A program made the position numbers and the translations under genes. Of a stretch of 64,000 nt of DNA, positions 46,588-54,959 are shown piece by piece (the first letter of the stretch is position 1; every line of letters begins with the position of its first letter). The notes under the pieces are model-generated. The model was not told the origin of the DNA. It saw only the letters and a list, made by a program, of their open reading frames with translations, and did no database searches. Source of the DNA: Deltaproteobacteria bacterium (GTDB taxonomy: Bacteria > Myxococcota_A > UBA796 > SXON01); the NCBI GenBank assembly GCA_014191855.1, contig BJHF01000004.1, forward strand, positions 50,937-114,936, given 5' to 3'.

Positions 46588-47586
46588 CTACCGAGTTCGC
46601 ATATACCCTTCGATCGCTTCGGCGTTGCCGGGCGCGAGCTCGGTAGCCTTCTTGAACGCCTCCGCCGCGAGGCCCTTCTGGCCGAACGTCTCGTAGGCTT
46701 TACCCATCATCAACCAGCCGCCTGGATGGGTGGGGAGCAGGCGCGTGGTGTTGCGGAGGGCGCGGATGGCGAGGTCGGTGCGGCCCTGATCGATCGTGAC
46801 CTGGGCGATGGACATCCAGGCGTACCCGTTGCACTTATCCATCGTGAGCGCAGCGCGATAGTCTTTGAGCGCTTCGGCGATTCGCCCTGCGATCCGGAAG
46901 TCGTCCCCTGAGCCAACGCGCTTGCGGGACTCGGCGCGAACGGCGTCGGGAGCCGGAGTACAAGGATCCGGCGGGTCGGCAGGCAGTTCGAGGGCGACGG
47001 GGCCGGCGGGGAGCGGCGCAGGTTCGGGCGGGCGAGGCGTAGGGACGACGGCCGGCGGCGTGTCGTAGTACGGGGAAGCGACGGCGGGAGGAGACGCGGG
47101 TGAAGCCGAGGTCGACGGCGGCTCCGCTACGATCGGTCGCCCGTCGATCACCACGACCATCGCCGTGTTTCCCGGCGCGTGTCCGCCGCCCCCCGCAAGC
47201 TCCCGCTGATCCACCGGCAAGGTGTCGTCGCAGCCGATGAGGCCGACGTTCCCATCGCCGCTGGCGGGTCCGATGCACACGCCACGCGGGAGCGCGCAGG
47301 CCTGGGTGAAGCAGTGCACCGCAAGCGGGTTGGCGCTGCTGTTGAGCACTTCGCCGTACTCGGGCTCATGGTCCGTTTGGAGGTTCACGCTGGGATCGAA
47401 GCGGCCCGAACCGTCGCAGGCCACCACCCACGCGCCCTGCAGCTCCCAGCCCATCCCCAAGGGCTCCGTGGCGGACTTCTCGGTTCGAACCTGGAGCGTT
47501 GTCGGGCAACCCGCCAGGCCGCCCGCCTTGCAGCACGCGACGCACGTGGTGTCGTTGGCGAGCGCGACGGCGAGGAGGAGGAGCAC
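46588..47586 (-). CDS. Secreted TPR-containing protein, Cys-rich N-terminus
   Basis: 332 residues. GTG at 47586 gives a hydrophobic leader (MLLLLAVALANDTT). The N-terminal half has several Cys (TTCVACCKAGGLAGC, CFTQACALPRGVC) in an unknown domain; a Pro-rich linker (about 165-220) leads to two or three TPR repeats (about 235-332, AEALKDYRAALTMDKCNGYAWMSIAQV-type). TPR regions usually mediate protein contacts. It lies 89 bases downstream of a glycosyltransferase gene and could belong to that operon. Confidence 0.7.
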   Translation of the reverse strand: MLLLLAVALANDTTCVACCKAGGLAGCPTTLQVRTEKSATEPLGMGWELQGAWVVACDGSGRFDPSVNLQTDHEPEYGEVLNSSANPLAVHCFTQACALPRGVCIGPASGDGNVGLIGCDDTLPVDQRELAGGGGHAPGNTAMVVVIDGRPIVAEPPSTSASPASPPAVASPYYDTPPAVVPTPRPPEPAPLPAGPVALELPADPPDPCTPAPDAVRAESRKRVGSGDDFRIAGRIAEALKDYRAALTMDKCNGYAWMSIAQVTIDQGRTDLAIRALRNTTRLLPTHPGGWLMMGKAYETFGQKGLAAEAFKKATELAPGNAEAIEGYMRTR

Positions 47587-47675
47587 GGGCGGAGGGTAAC
47601 CGGGCGGGAGGGGGTGCGGCCTTTGGCGGTGATGTCCCGCGCCGGCAGGCAGGCAGCCCCGCGCCACCCGGCTCC

Positions 47676-48824
47676 CTACCCTGGCGTTCCGCCTAAAATG
47701 GCACGATACCGCCCCACCATCTCCGCCGCGTGCTCCGCCATCGACGCGCGCCCGATCACCGGATCGCGCCCCCGCCCCCGGCGAACCTCCTCGATCATCG
47801 CGCGGCGCCATGCCGGCGCGGAACCTGGCTCCACGAGGCGAGCCGTCGGCGCCACCTCGGCGAGGCCGCCGAGATCGCTCACCAGGACACGGAGCCCCGC
47901 CGCCTGCGCCTCGTTTGCGACCAACGAGCCCGTTTCCTCCCAGGTGCTCGGCACCAGCAACACGTCGGCATCGTGAAGCTCGGCGATCACCGCGGCGTGC
48001 GGAACCGCGCCCGGTGCGCTGACGCCAGGCGTGGTTTGCGCCCGCTGGCGCAGCGCGTCGGCCCACTGGGTGGAGCCTTGCCAGGAAGGCGAGGGGCCGA
48101 CCATCCGGAGGGTGGCCGCGCCGGCGGGGAGGGAGGCGAAGGCCTCCAGCGCAACGTCGGGCCCCTTCGTGGGAATCCAGCTTCCGAGGAACAAGAACCG
48201 CACGGGGCCGCGCGGCGGCTCGGGGGCGGGCGGCACCGGGCGCAGGAGCGGCAGCGGCGTGACCTCGGCGGGAACGCCCATCCGCCGGGCGGCATGGGCG
48301 CTCGGAGCGAAGAACCGGTGCGTGGCCGCGACGATGGAGGTCCAGGCCAGCTCCCGTGCGGCCACGGGCGCGGCGCGGGAGGGCAGCCGCTCGGCGAGCG
48401 CGGCTGGAAGCGGTGCCCAGAGGTGGGGCGAGAGGCACGCCGCACAGCGGCGTTCGCTCGGGCCGGGACAACGCTCGTCGTCGAGGTTCACGAGCTGACC
48501 CCGCGCGCAGCGCAGCCAGTAGTCGTGGAGCGTGACCACGACGGCTGCGCCGGCCGCCCGAGCGAGCGCCGGCAGCGCCATGGACAAGCCGCTGAGGTGG
48601 TGGATGTGTACGACGTCCACGCCCCGGAGGCGGGCCGTGAACGCCCTTTCCGCCGCGGCATTCGCGAAGCTAGCGGTGAAGCCGCGCCCGTGCGCGGCCG
48701 GAACGTCCGCCGGCCCGAAGCCCTCGGCCGCCAAGCCCTGTCGACGGTGCTCCGTTAGCAGCGCGTTCGCATAAAGCCCGCTTCCCCCCTCGCTCCAGGC
48801 GTGCGAAACGTGCAGGACCCGCAT
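47676..48824 (-). CDS. Family 4-type glycosyltransferase
   Basis: 382 residues. GT-B fold: N-terminal MRVLHVSHAWSEGGSGLYA, VVVTLHDYWLRCARGQLVN, and the C-terminal domain with FLFLGSWIPTKGPDVALEAF, then the donor-site EX7E region DVLLVPSTWEETGSLVANEA. It transfers a sugar from a nucleotide or lipid donor. ATG at 48824 overlaps the YbjN-like stop (TGATG); a TTG just before is ignored. Close to the other glycosyltransferase at 49279, so both probably build one glycan. Confidence 0.88.
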   Translation of the reverse strand: MRVLHVSHAWSEGGSGLYANALLTEHRRQGLAAEGFGPADVPAAHGRGFTASFANAAAERAFTARLRGVDVVHIHHLSGLSMALPALARAAGAAVVVTLHDYWLRCARGQLVNLDDERCPGPSERRCAACLSPHLWAPLPAALAERLPSRAAPVAARELAWTSIVAATHRFFAPSAHAARRMGVPAEVTPLPLLRPVPPAPEPPRGPVRFLFLGSWIPTKGPDVALEAFASLPAGAATLRMVGPSPSWQGSTQWADALRQRAQTTPGVSAPGAVPHAAVIAELHDADVLLVPSTWEETGSLVANEAQAAGLRVLVSDLGGLAEVAPTARLVEPGSAPAWRRAMIEEVRRGRGRDPVIGRASMAEHAAEMVGRYRAILGGTPG

Positions 48825-49282
48825 CAACCCACCGGCTTGATAGTGTCCATCGTGGGCTGGCCGATCGCATCCTCGGCACGTTCGCCGCCGGCGAGGGCCT
48901 GCAGGTCCTCGTCGTGATCGTCTCCGACACGCGCGACGTAGCGGAGGGCCGCCTCAAAGGGTTCGAACTCCAGCTTGTCGCCCGGGAGGGTATGGGTGAA
49001 GGCGACGGTCTGGTCGTCGAAGAGCTGGAACGCGCCGAAGATGGCTTCGTTGTTCAGACGCAGGATTCGCGTGAGGAGATCCAGCGTCGTCTGCGCGCCG
49101 ATGAGCACGATGGAGGCGATGCGGACGTACACATGACCTTCGTGTTCGAACGTGGCAACCATGACGACGGTTGAGCCGAAGCGCAGGGACCAAAAGCCGT
49201 CGGGCGTAACCTCGCCGTCGATACCCAGGCGCAGCAGGTACCCGTCCACACGTTCTGCGAGGCCATCGAGCGGAGTCGTCAT
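48824..49282 (-). CDS. YbjN-like (CesT/T3SS-chaperone fold) protein
   Basis: 152 residues. Single alpha/beta domain with GFWSLRFGSTVVMVATFEHEG, VYVRIASIVLIGA and LRLNNEAIFGAFQLFDDQTVAFTHTLPG, typical of YbjN/T3SS chaperone-like proteins, a fold used for protein binding. ATG at 49282 overlaps the stop of the glycosyltransferase upstream (ATGA), and its stop overlaps the downstream one. Its role between two glycosyltransferases is unclear. Confidence 0.7.
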   Translation of the reverse strand: MTTPLDGLAERVDGYLLRLGIDGEVTPDGFWSLRFGSTVVMVATFEHEGHVYVRIASIVLIGAQTTLDLLTRILRLNNEAIFGAFQLFDDQTVAFTHTLPGDKLEFEPFEAALRYVARVGDDHDEDLQALAGGERAEDAIGQPTMDTIKPVG

Positions 49283-50517
49283 CGCACGGCATCGTATACA
49301 CGGATGAGCCCCTCGACGTGGTCCTCGATCGAAGGAGGCGGTCGGATCGGCAGGGGCGCCGAGTCCTCTGCTGCGGCGATGCACCGCGCGAGCGCATCCG
49401 CGTCCCCCGCCGGGTACAACCAGCCGTCAACACCGGGCTCCACCAGCTCCGGGAGTCCGCCGACCGCGGGGGCGATCACCGGGCAGCCGGCGGCGCGGGC
49501 TTCCAGAACGACCAACGGGGCATTTTCGGGCCAACGTGAACCGAGCACGAGCGCGCGCGCTGTCGCCAGCAGGGGGCGGACATCCTCGACGGGAGGGTCG
49601 TGCGGGATCCGGGCGGTGAACATGGCATCTGGCCCTCGCGGGCCGACAATTCGGAGCGGCGTGCTTACGCCGGAGCGGCGGTGCCCCTCCATCACCAGAT
49701 CGGGGCCTTTATGGGGGGCGATGGTCCCTAGGAACAGGAACGGGCCCCCGCCCCGCCGGGGGAGGCCGCGGGGAACGCCGTTGGGCACGACGGAAACCCG
49801 GCCCAGGCCCCTTCGCTCGGCCTCCTCAGCCAGTGCCAAGCTCGGTGCCGTCAACGCCGCACAGCGGTGGGCGAAGGCGACATAAGCGGCGGCGCGCTCG
49901 TCGATGTGCGCGGGCGTTACCGTGCCGGCGCCCCTGCCAGCCGCAGCGCGGATGCCAGCAGGGAGTCGCTGCCAGATCCGGTGCAGTCGGGCGGGGGAGG
50001 CGACGGTGGAAAATGCCCCAGCAACGCGGAGGGCCGCCGACACCCCGGGGCCATCCTTCACCCAGGCGGTCGCGCACGCGGCGCAGGCCGGCCCGGGCCC
50101 CACGCACGCGGCACCGTCGCAAAAGAGCTGTCCTCCCGAGGCGCACCACGCCCAGGCGTCGTGGAGCGTCCACACCATCGGTGCGTCCGAGCGAAAACCG
50201 TTGTCGAGGTAGGCGAGGTGTTGCACCTGCACCACGTCGGGCCGCAGCTCCCGTAGCTTGCGCTCCAGCCAGGTTCGCACGGCAAGATCCGCGCCGGCTC
50301 CTCGAACACCGGCGTAGGGGGCGTTGTTGACGAGCCGGCTCACGCCTTCGGATTCCCGCTCGCTGTACATCGGCGCGCCGGGCTCGCGCGTGGCGGCGAG
50401 CGTGTGAACGAACCAACCCCGAGCCTGGAGCGACTGCGCCACGGCCGCCGCTACCCGCTCCGTCCCCGCGTTCTCGCGGGGAGGGAAGCCGTGCACGACC
50501 TGGACGAGCCGACGCAT
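49279..50517 (-). CDS. Family 4-type glycosyltransferase
   Basis: 412 residues. Start MRRLVQVVHGFPPRENAGTERV, an N-terminal GT-B half with MVWTLHDAWAWCASGGQLF and a four-Cys segment (CDGAACVGPGPACAAC), and a C-terminal half with FLFLGTIAPHKGPDLVMEGH and the EX7E-like segment ALVLGSRWPENAPLVVLEAR. The Cys segment also occurs, shifted, in the second enzyme (CPGPSERRCAAC). First gene of the glycan operon, divergent from the NtrC-type regulator with only 36 bases between. Confidence 0.9.
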   Translation of the reverse strand: MRRLVQVVHGFPPRENAGTERVAAAVAQSLQARGWFVHTLAATREPGAPMYSERESEGVSRLVNNAPYAGVRGAGADLAVRTWLERKLRELRPDVVQVQHLAYLDNGFRSDAPMVWTLHDAWAWCASGGQLFCDGAACVGPGPACAACATAWVKDGPGVSAALRVAGAFSTVASPARLHRIWQRLPAGIRAAAGRGAGTVTPAHIDERAAAYVAFAHRCAALTAPSLALAEEAERRGLGRVSVVPNGVPRGLPRRGGGPFLFLGTIAPHKGPDLVMEGHRRSGVSTPLRIVGPRGPDAMFTARIPHDPPVEDVRPLLATARALVLGSRWPENAPLVVLEARAAGCPVIAPAVGGLPELVEPGVDGWLYPAGDADALARCIAAAEDSAPLPIRPPPSIEDHVEGLIRVYDAVR

Positions 50518-50520
50518 ACG

Positions 50521-50539
50521 CTACCCTGGGCCCGGGTAG
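50521..50539. promoter_or_regulatory. Palindrome between divergent glycosyltransferase and regulator genes
   Basis: CTACCC at 50521-50526 and GGGTAG at 50534-50539 form inverted arms around TGGGCCC. It lies in the 36 bases between the two start codons (50517 and 50554), a position suited to an operator or shared promoter element. Confidence 0.3.
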
Positions 50540-50553
50540 GGTATCCTCGCAGC

Positions 50554-51912
50554 GTGGCTGACTCTCGACTTCGTGTGCTCGTCGTGGACGACGAGGAGAA
50601 CCTCCGGCACCTGCTGGAGCTGATCCTGGCCCGTGCCGGGTACGCGGTGGTCACCGCCCGCAACGGCGTGGAGGCGCTCAGCCGCCTGGGCGAGGCCGAC
50701 ATCGTGCTTTGCGATATTCGCATGCCGGACATGGATGGGCTGGCGTTCCTCGACGCCCGCCCGGCCGGCTCGCCGCCCGTCGTGATGATGAGCGCGTACG
50801 GCACGGTGGACACCGCGCTGGAGGCCATGCGGCGGGGCGCCTACGACTACGTGTCCAAGCCGTTCAAGGCGGATGAGATCGTGCTGACGCTCCGCAAGCT
50901 GGAGGAGCGGGAGCAGCTCGCGGCCGAGCGGAGCCGGCTGGCCGTGGAGAACGCGCGGCTCGCGGAGCGAACGGGCGAGCCGGTGGAGGGCTTCGTGGGG
51001 CGCTCCCCCGCCGTCGTGGAGGTGCTTCGCGTATTATCGAGGGCTGCCGCGCATGATTCGTCGGTGCTGCTCACGGGCGAGAGCGGCACGGGGAAGGAGT
51101 TGTTGGCCCGCGCGCTACACAAACTTTCGCGCCGTCGGGAGGGCCCGTGGGTGGCGGTGAACTGCGCAGCGATCCCGGAAACGCTGCTGGAGAGCGAACT
51201 CTTTGGGTACCGACGCGGGGCGTTCACCGGCGCGGTGCGCGACCACACCGGCTTCTTCGAGCAGGCCGACAAGGGTACGTTGTTCCTCGATGAGATCGGG
51301 GAGCTCCCACTGCCCCTCCAGTCCAAGTTGCTGCGCACGCTGCAGGAGGGCACCGTACGGCGCCTCGGCGCAACCTCCGACAGCACGGTGGATGTTCGTA
51401 TCGTGGCCGCCACGGCGTCCTCGCTCGCTTCGCCGCGGTTCCGCGAGGACTTGTTCTACCGGATTGCGGTGGTTCATCTTCATATCCCGCCGCTTCGTGA
51501 GCGCCCCGACGACGTGCCGTTGCTGGTCGATCACTTGCTGCACGCCCTGTCCTCGCGCATGCGGTTGCCGCGCCCGCAAGTCACGGACGCAGCGATGCGA
51601 CTCTTGCTCGGCCACCCCTGGCCCGGAAACGTGCGCCAGCTTGAAAACGCGCTCGAACGTGCGTTGCTGGTTTCCGATGCGGAAACGCTCGACGCCGACG
51701 CGCTGCCGGCCGATCTGCGCGCCGCCCCCCCAGCAGCGATCGCGACCGATTCGCTCTCGATCCCCGAGCACACGGCGGAGCTCGAGCGAAACCTGATCCG
51801 GGAGGCGCTACGCCGCCACGAGGGGAACAAAGCCGCGGCGGCCCGCGCGCTGGATCTCTCTTACAAGGCGCTGTTGTACAAGATCCGCGACTACGGGCTG
51901 GACGCTCCATGA
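50554..51912 (+). CDS. NtrC-family two-component response regulator (sigma54 activator)
   Basis: 452 residues. GTG at 50554 starts just before the receiver motif RVLVVDDEENLRHLLEL; the longer open frame upstream is antisense. Phosphoacceptor Asp in VLCDIRMPDMDG, Ser in MMSAYGT, Lys in VSKPF. AAA+ core has GESGTGKE (about 173), GAFTGAV and LFLDEIGEL. Fis-type HTH ends the protein (GNKAAAARALDLSYKALLYKI). No histidine kinase is adjacent. Its position before minor pilin genes makes it a candidate controller of them, as PilR is in other pilus systems. Stop overlaps the next start (ATGA). Confidence 0.93.
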   Translation: MADSRLRVLVVDDEENLRHLLELILARAGYAVVTARNGVEALSRLGEADIVLCDIRMPDMDGLAFLDARPAGSPPVVMMSAYGTVDTALEAMRRGAYDYVSKPFKADEIVLTLRKLEEREQLAAERSRLAVENARLAERTGEPVEGFVGRSPAVVEVLRVLSRAAAHDSSVLLTGESGTGKELLARALHKLSRRREGPWVAVNCAAIPETLLESELFGYRRGAFTGAVRDHTGFFEQADKGTLFLDEIGELPLPLQSKLLRTLQEGTVRRLGATSDSTVDVRIVAATASSLASPRFREDLFYRIAVVHLHIPPLRERPDDVPLLVDHLLHALSSRMRLPRPQVTDAAMRLLLGHPWPGNVRQLENALERALLVSDAETLDADALPADLRAAPPAAIATDSLSIPEHTAELERNLIREALRRHEGNKAAAARALDLSYKALLYKIRDYGLDAP

Positions 51913-52700
51913 TGCTGCTCTGGCTGGGGTTGAGCGTGGGGTGCGCGTCCCCGGTTGAGCGCGGAGAGGCGGCGTTGAGCCGCGATGATCTGCTCAGCGC
52001 CGAGCGGGAATTCCGACTTGCGCTGGACGACGAACCCGACGATCCGGAGGCGCTGTATGGGCTCGGGTGGACGTTTCACCAGGCGGGCGAGGAGGGCCCT
52101 GCGCGCGATGCGTTCATGCGCTTGATCAAGGTACACCCGGATCTACCCCAGGGGTACCGGGGCCTCGGGAGCATCTTCGCATCCGAAGGGAACCTGCCGG
52201 CGGCGCGCGCGCAGTTGGAGCTGGCCCTCAAGGCGGCGCCGGACGACCCCGCGGCGAACCAGACCTTGGCGCTCGTGGAGCTCGGGGAGGGGAAGCCGGC
52301 GGAGGCCCTGGCGCGGCTTGACCGGCTGGTTGGCCTTCATCCGGAGCGGAGCGAGCTGGGACAAACGCGGGCGGTGGCGTTGTTGAGGTTGGAGCGGCCG
52401 GAGGAGGCGCTCGCGGCGGCAGCCGTTGCGGTGCAGGGCGCGGCGAGTCCGCGGAGCCTCACGGCAGCCCGGATCACCTGGGTAGATGCGGCGCTGCAGA
52501 GCTGCGACGACAGGGTCGACCCCGACAATTGCGCCGCGACGGCGCCGCCGGTGCGGGCATGGCTGGACGCGGCGGACCACGTTCTCGACGAAGCCGAGGC
52601 TTCGGGAGCGCTGCGGGAGGTCACCTCTGACATGCGCCGGCAGGTGCGGCGCCGGCGCGCCTTCGTGGAAGACACGTGCCCGCCGGGCGGTGGGCAGTGA
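51909..52700 (+). CDS. TPR lipoprotein
   Basis: 263 residues. Short leader MMLLWLGLSVGC with a lipobox, then several TPR units (AEREFRLALDDEPDDPEALYGLGWTF, ARDAFMRLIKVHPDLPQGYRGLG, ARAQLELALKAAPDDPAANQTLA; about 28-170), and a C-terminal helical region with a Cys pair (LQSCDDRVDPDNCAA). Pilus-biogenesis lipoproteins such as PilF/Tgl are TPR proteins that place the secretin, and location in a pilus operon suggests that kind of role, but identity is not proven. Start overlaps the regulator stop; stop overlaps the next GTG. Confidence 0.78.
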   Translation: MMLLWLGLSVGCASPVERGEAALSRDDLLSAEREFRLALDDEPDDPEALYGLGWTFHQAGEEGPARDAFMRLIKVHPDLPQGYRGLGSIFASEGNLPAARAQLELALKAAPDDPAANQTLALVELGEGKPAEALARLDRLVGLHPERSELGQTRAVALLRLERPEEALAAAAVAVQGAASPRSLTAARITWVDAALQSCDDRVDPDNCAATAPPVRAWLDAADHVLDEAEASGALREVTSDMRRQVRRRRAFVEDTCPPGGGQ

Positions 52701-53377
52701 GTGCCCAGGTGGGTAAAGAATTCCCAGATCGCAACGCCGAGTCACGGACAAAACGGCACAACTGTTGCGGCACGTTTCTTGCAGTCCAACGGCAGGGCCA
52801 CACCCTCCTGGAGCTCGCCATCGCCCTCGCGGTGGTGGCGATCCTGGCCGGGATCGGGATCGGGGTCTTCCAGGATCGCGTCACCACTTACCGGATGTTC
52901 AGCGTCGCACGAATGCTCCAGTCCGACCTCGTCACCCTCCGCGCCCTCGCGATCGATACGAATCGGGAGACTCGCGTGCACTTCGTGGAGGCGGATCTGG
53001 CGATGGACGCGGAAGATGCGCAGCACGGCGCCTGGGATCTTCAGGTCGGGAACCGGGCATCCAACAGCACGCAATGGGACACTCTGCCCATCGACGAAGA
53101 CGGGGTGGTGGACGTGAGCGAGGGCGAACGAAGCCTCGAAACGGGCGGGCACAACGAGGCAAAATGGATCAGCCTCGCCACCTGGGGCACGCTTGAAGAC
53201 GACGCGATCGTGTTCACGCCGCGCGGCTGGCTCGGCAATCCGGCCACCGACTATGTCGACGGGATGATCTCCGTGCAGGTCGTGAACAAGCGGGCGTTGC
53301 TCAACGGACAAGACGAGCACGTGGCGCTATCCGTCGCGCGCACGGGCATGGTTCGGATGCAGGCGGTGGCCCAGTGA
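52697..53377 (+). CDS. GspH/FimT-like minor pseudopilin
   Basis: 226 residues from GTG 52697, which overlaps the TPR stop as GTGA. Prepilin motif GHTLLELAIALAVVAILAG (about 34-52): cleavage would follow Gly and leave His instead of the usual Phe at +1, with Glu at +5. The leader would be 34 residues, longer than normal; no nearer start codon exists in the frame. It continues as a GspH/FimT-type globular domain (LQSDLVTLRALAIDTNRETRV). A sigma54-like promoter sits inside the leader (52768). Minor pilins prime pilus assembly. First pilin gene of the operon. Confidence 0.82.
   Translation: MSAQVGKEFPDRNAESRTKRHNCCGTFLAVQRQGHTLLELAIALAVVAILAGIGIGVFQDRVTTYRMFSVARMLQSDLVTLRALAIDTNRETRVHFVEADLAMDAEDAQHGAWDLQVGNRASNSTQWDTLPIDEDGVVDVSEGERSLETGGHNEAKWISLATWGTLEDDAIVFTPRGWLGNPATDYVDGMISVQVVNKRALLNGQDEHVALSVARTGMVRMQAVAQ
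52768..52783 (+). promoter_or_regulatory. Sigma54 (-24/-12)-like promoter
   Basis: CGGCACGTTTCTTGCA at 52768-52783 matches the TGGCACG-N4-TTGCW consensus except for its first base, with GG (52769-52770) and GC (52781-52782) ten bases apart. It lies just upstream of the prepilin sequence and downstream of a sigma54 activator gene. It overlaps the assumed leader of the first pseudopilin, so start site and promoter cannot both be right unless this promoter serves only the genes downstream. Confidence 0.45.
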
Positions 53378-53868
53378 AGCGGAGCTCGTTGGTCTCCGAA
53401 GCGGGGTTCACGCTTGTGGAGGTCATGGTGGCGTCGGCCATCCTTGGGGCCGGGCTGATCGTGATGTTCGGCTTCCACAGCCAGGCGGTGCGCTCCAACA
53501 TGAACGCACGCCGCCTCACGGACTGCACGTACCTGGCGCAAACGCAGATGGAACGCCTGCTTGCAATGGATTGGACGAACACCGCTCGCCCCACCGACAT
53601 GACCGCCGCCGCGCGCGACGACTCCTAGATGGAGGCGATGGGCTACGCGATGGATCCGCTCTCCTGGCCGTTGCCCGATCCGGTGAACGCGGCGTTTGAA
53701 ACCACGGACTCGCTTGGCCCCGCGCTCTACTCCCTGTCGTGGGACGTGGAGGACATGGACGTAGACGGCACGTGGACCCGCATCCGTGTCCGCTGCACCT
53801 ACGACGACGCGGCGTTCGACACCAAGCACGGCACGACGATCTCGTCGTTCCGCTTCAGGGACTCGTGA
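53374..53868 (+). pseudogene. pilV: PilV-like minor pilin, interrupted by an in-frame amber codon
   Basis: ATG 53374 overlaps the previous stop (ATGA). Prepilin motif GFTLVEVMVASAILGAG (about 11), then a globular domain (LTDCTYLAQTQMERLLAMDW). TAG at 53626-53628 stops translation after residue 84, but the frame continues for 80 more codons in protein-like sequence (MEAMGYAMDPLSWPLPD to ISSFRFRDS) up to TGA at 53866. A C to T change would turn CAG (Gln) into TAG. TAG is an ordinary stop for other genes here. Either a recent nonsense mutation or sequence error. PilV is a minor pilin of the tip complex. Confidence 0.75.
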
Positions 53869-54959
53869 TGCTCAAGAAAGCCCTGCTGCGCCGCGGCTTT
53901 ACGCTCATCGAGCTCTTGATTGCGCTGGCGATCGGCACCTTCGTGGTGGGCGCCCTCTACGCGCTGTTCACGGTGCAGCTCAAGCAGTTCGTGTACCAGG
54001 ATCTCCAGATGGAGATGCACCAGAACATCCGCTTGGCGATGGATATCCTCACGCGCTCCGGTCGCACGGCCGGGCTTGGAACTGTCGGTCGCGTGTCCGG
54101 CGTGCTCGGGTACACCTCCGGCGCAGCGAGCGATGCGGTGAGCCTGCCCGCCGTCATCTCTTACGATGGCACCGGGCCCAACGGGTCGGATGCGATCACC
54201 ATCGTTTCGCAGGATCCGAACCTGATCATGTTCGCAGATCCGGACGAGCTCCGGCTCTGCAACGACGCAACGATCATGTTCGACCTTGAGCGTCCTGGCA
54301 ATCCCGACAAGGTCGGTGAGCTCGCCGCCAACGAGTTCCTGCTCTGCAGCGACCTTTCGAACCCGACGCAGAAGCGCTCGTTCATGTGGCCGCTGCAAGC
54401 GGATGGAGACGCATCGAGCGGCCAGGCCACGGTGAACGACGGCACCTCGAACTACGCCGACTTTCTCGATGCCTGCCCGGTGGGAGAGAACCTCCCGGTG
54501 GCGATGCAGTGCTCGCGCGCCGAGGTGGTCACCTACTACATCGACGCGGACGACACCGATGGCTTCGGCTCCGGGTCGGCCGAGCACCCGGTGTTGATGA
54601 TGGACCTCGACTTTGAGTCGCCGGACGACGACGACGTGCCGGTGGTCGACAACGTAGAGGACATGCAGATCGAGTACTGCTTCGCCGGGGCGGACTGCTC
54701 GAGCACCGACAGCGCGGGATGGACGAGCACGGTGGACAGCTACGCGAACACCGACGACAGTGACGACCCGGACGACCTCTACATGATGCGGTTCACCCTC
54801 GTGATCCGCTCCTCTCGTGAAGACCTGAACCAGAGCTACAGCGGCGCTCCGCTCTCGATCGCCAACAACACCGCCGCCTCCACCACCGATCACTATTATC
54901 GGCAGGTGCTTTCGGCGGAAGTCACCGTACGGAACATGCGGGTGATGACATGGCTGTGA
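53868..54959 (+). CDS. pilW: PilW-like minor pilin
   Basis: 363 residues. ATG at 53868 overlaps the pilV stop by one base (TGATG). Prepilin motif GFTLIELLIALAIGTFVVGALYALF (about 10-34) gives a leader of nine residues. Long globular domain with Cys pairs (CSDLSNPTQKR, CPVGENLPVAMQC, CFAGADC) and an Asp-rich stretch (DADDTDGFGS), typical of PilW, the largest minor pilin of the PilVWXY tip. Tail: RQVLSAEVTVRNMR. Confidence 0.87.
   Translation: MLKKALLRRGFTLIELLIALAIGTFVVGALYALFTVQLKQFVYQDLQMEMHQNIRLAMDILTRSGRTAGLGTVGRVSGVLGYTSGAASDAVSLPAVISYDGTGPNGSDAITIVSQDPNLIMFADPDELRLCNDATIMFDLERPGNPDKVGELAANEFLLCSDLSNPTQKRSFMWPLQADGDASSGQATVNDGTSNYADFLDACPVGENLPVAMQCSRAEVVTYYIDADDTDGFGSGSAEHPVLMMDLDFESPDDDDVPVVDNVEDMQIEYCFAGADCSSTDSAGWTSTVDSYANTDDSDDPDDLYMMRFTLVIRSSREDLNQSYSGAPLSIANNTAASTTDHYYRQVLSAEVTVRNMRVMTWL

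Noticed and set aside
53626..53628. Programmed amber readthrough in pilV
   Set aside because: TAG is an ordinary stop for several genes here and no recoding signal or suppressor gene is seen; a mutation or sequence error is simpler.
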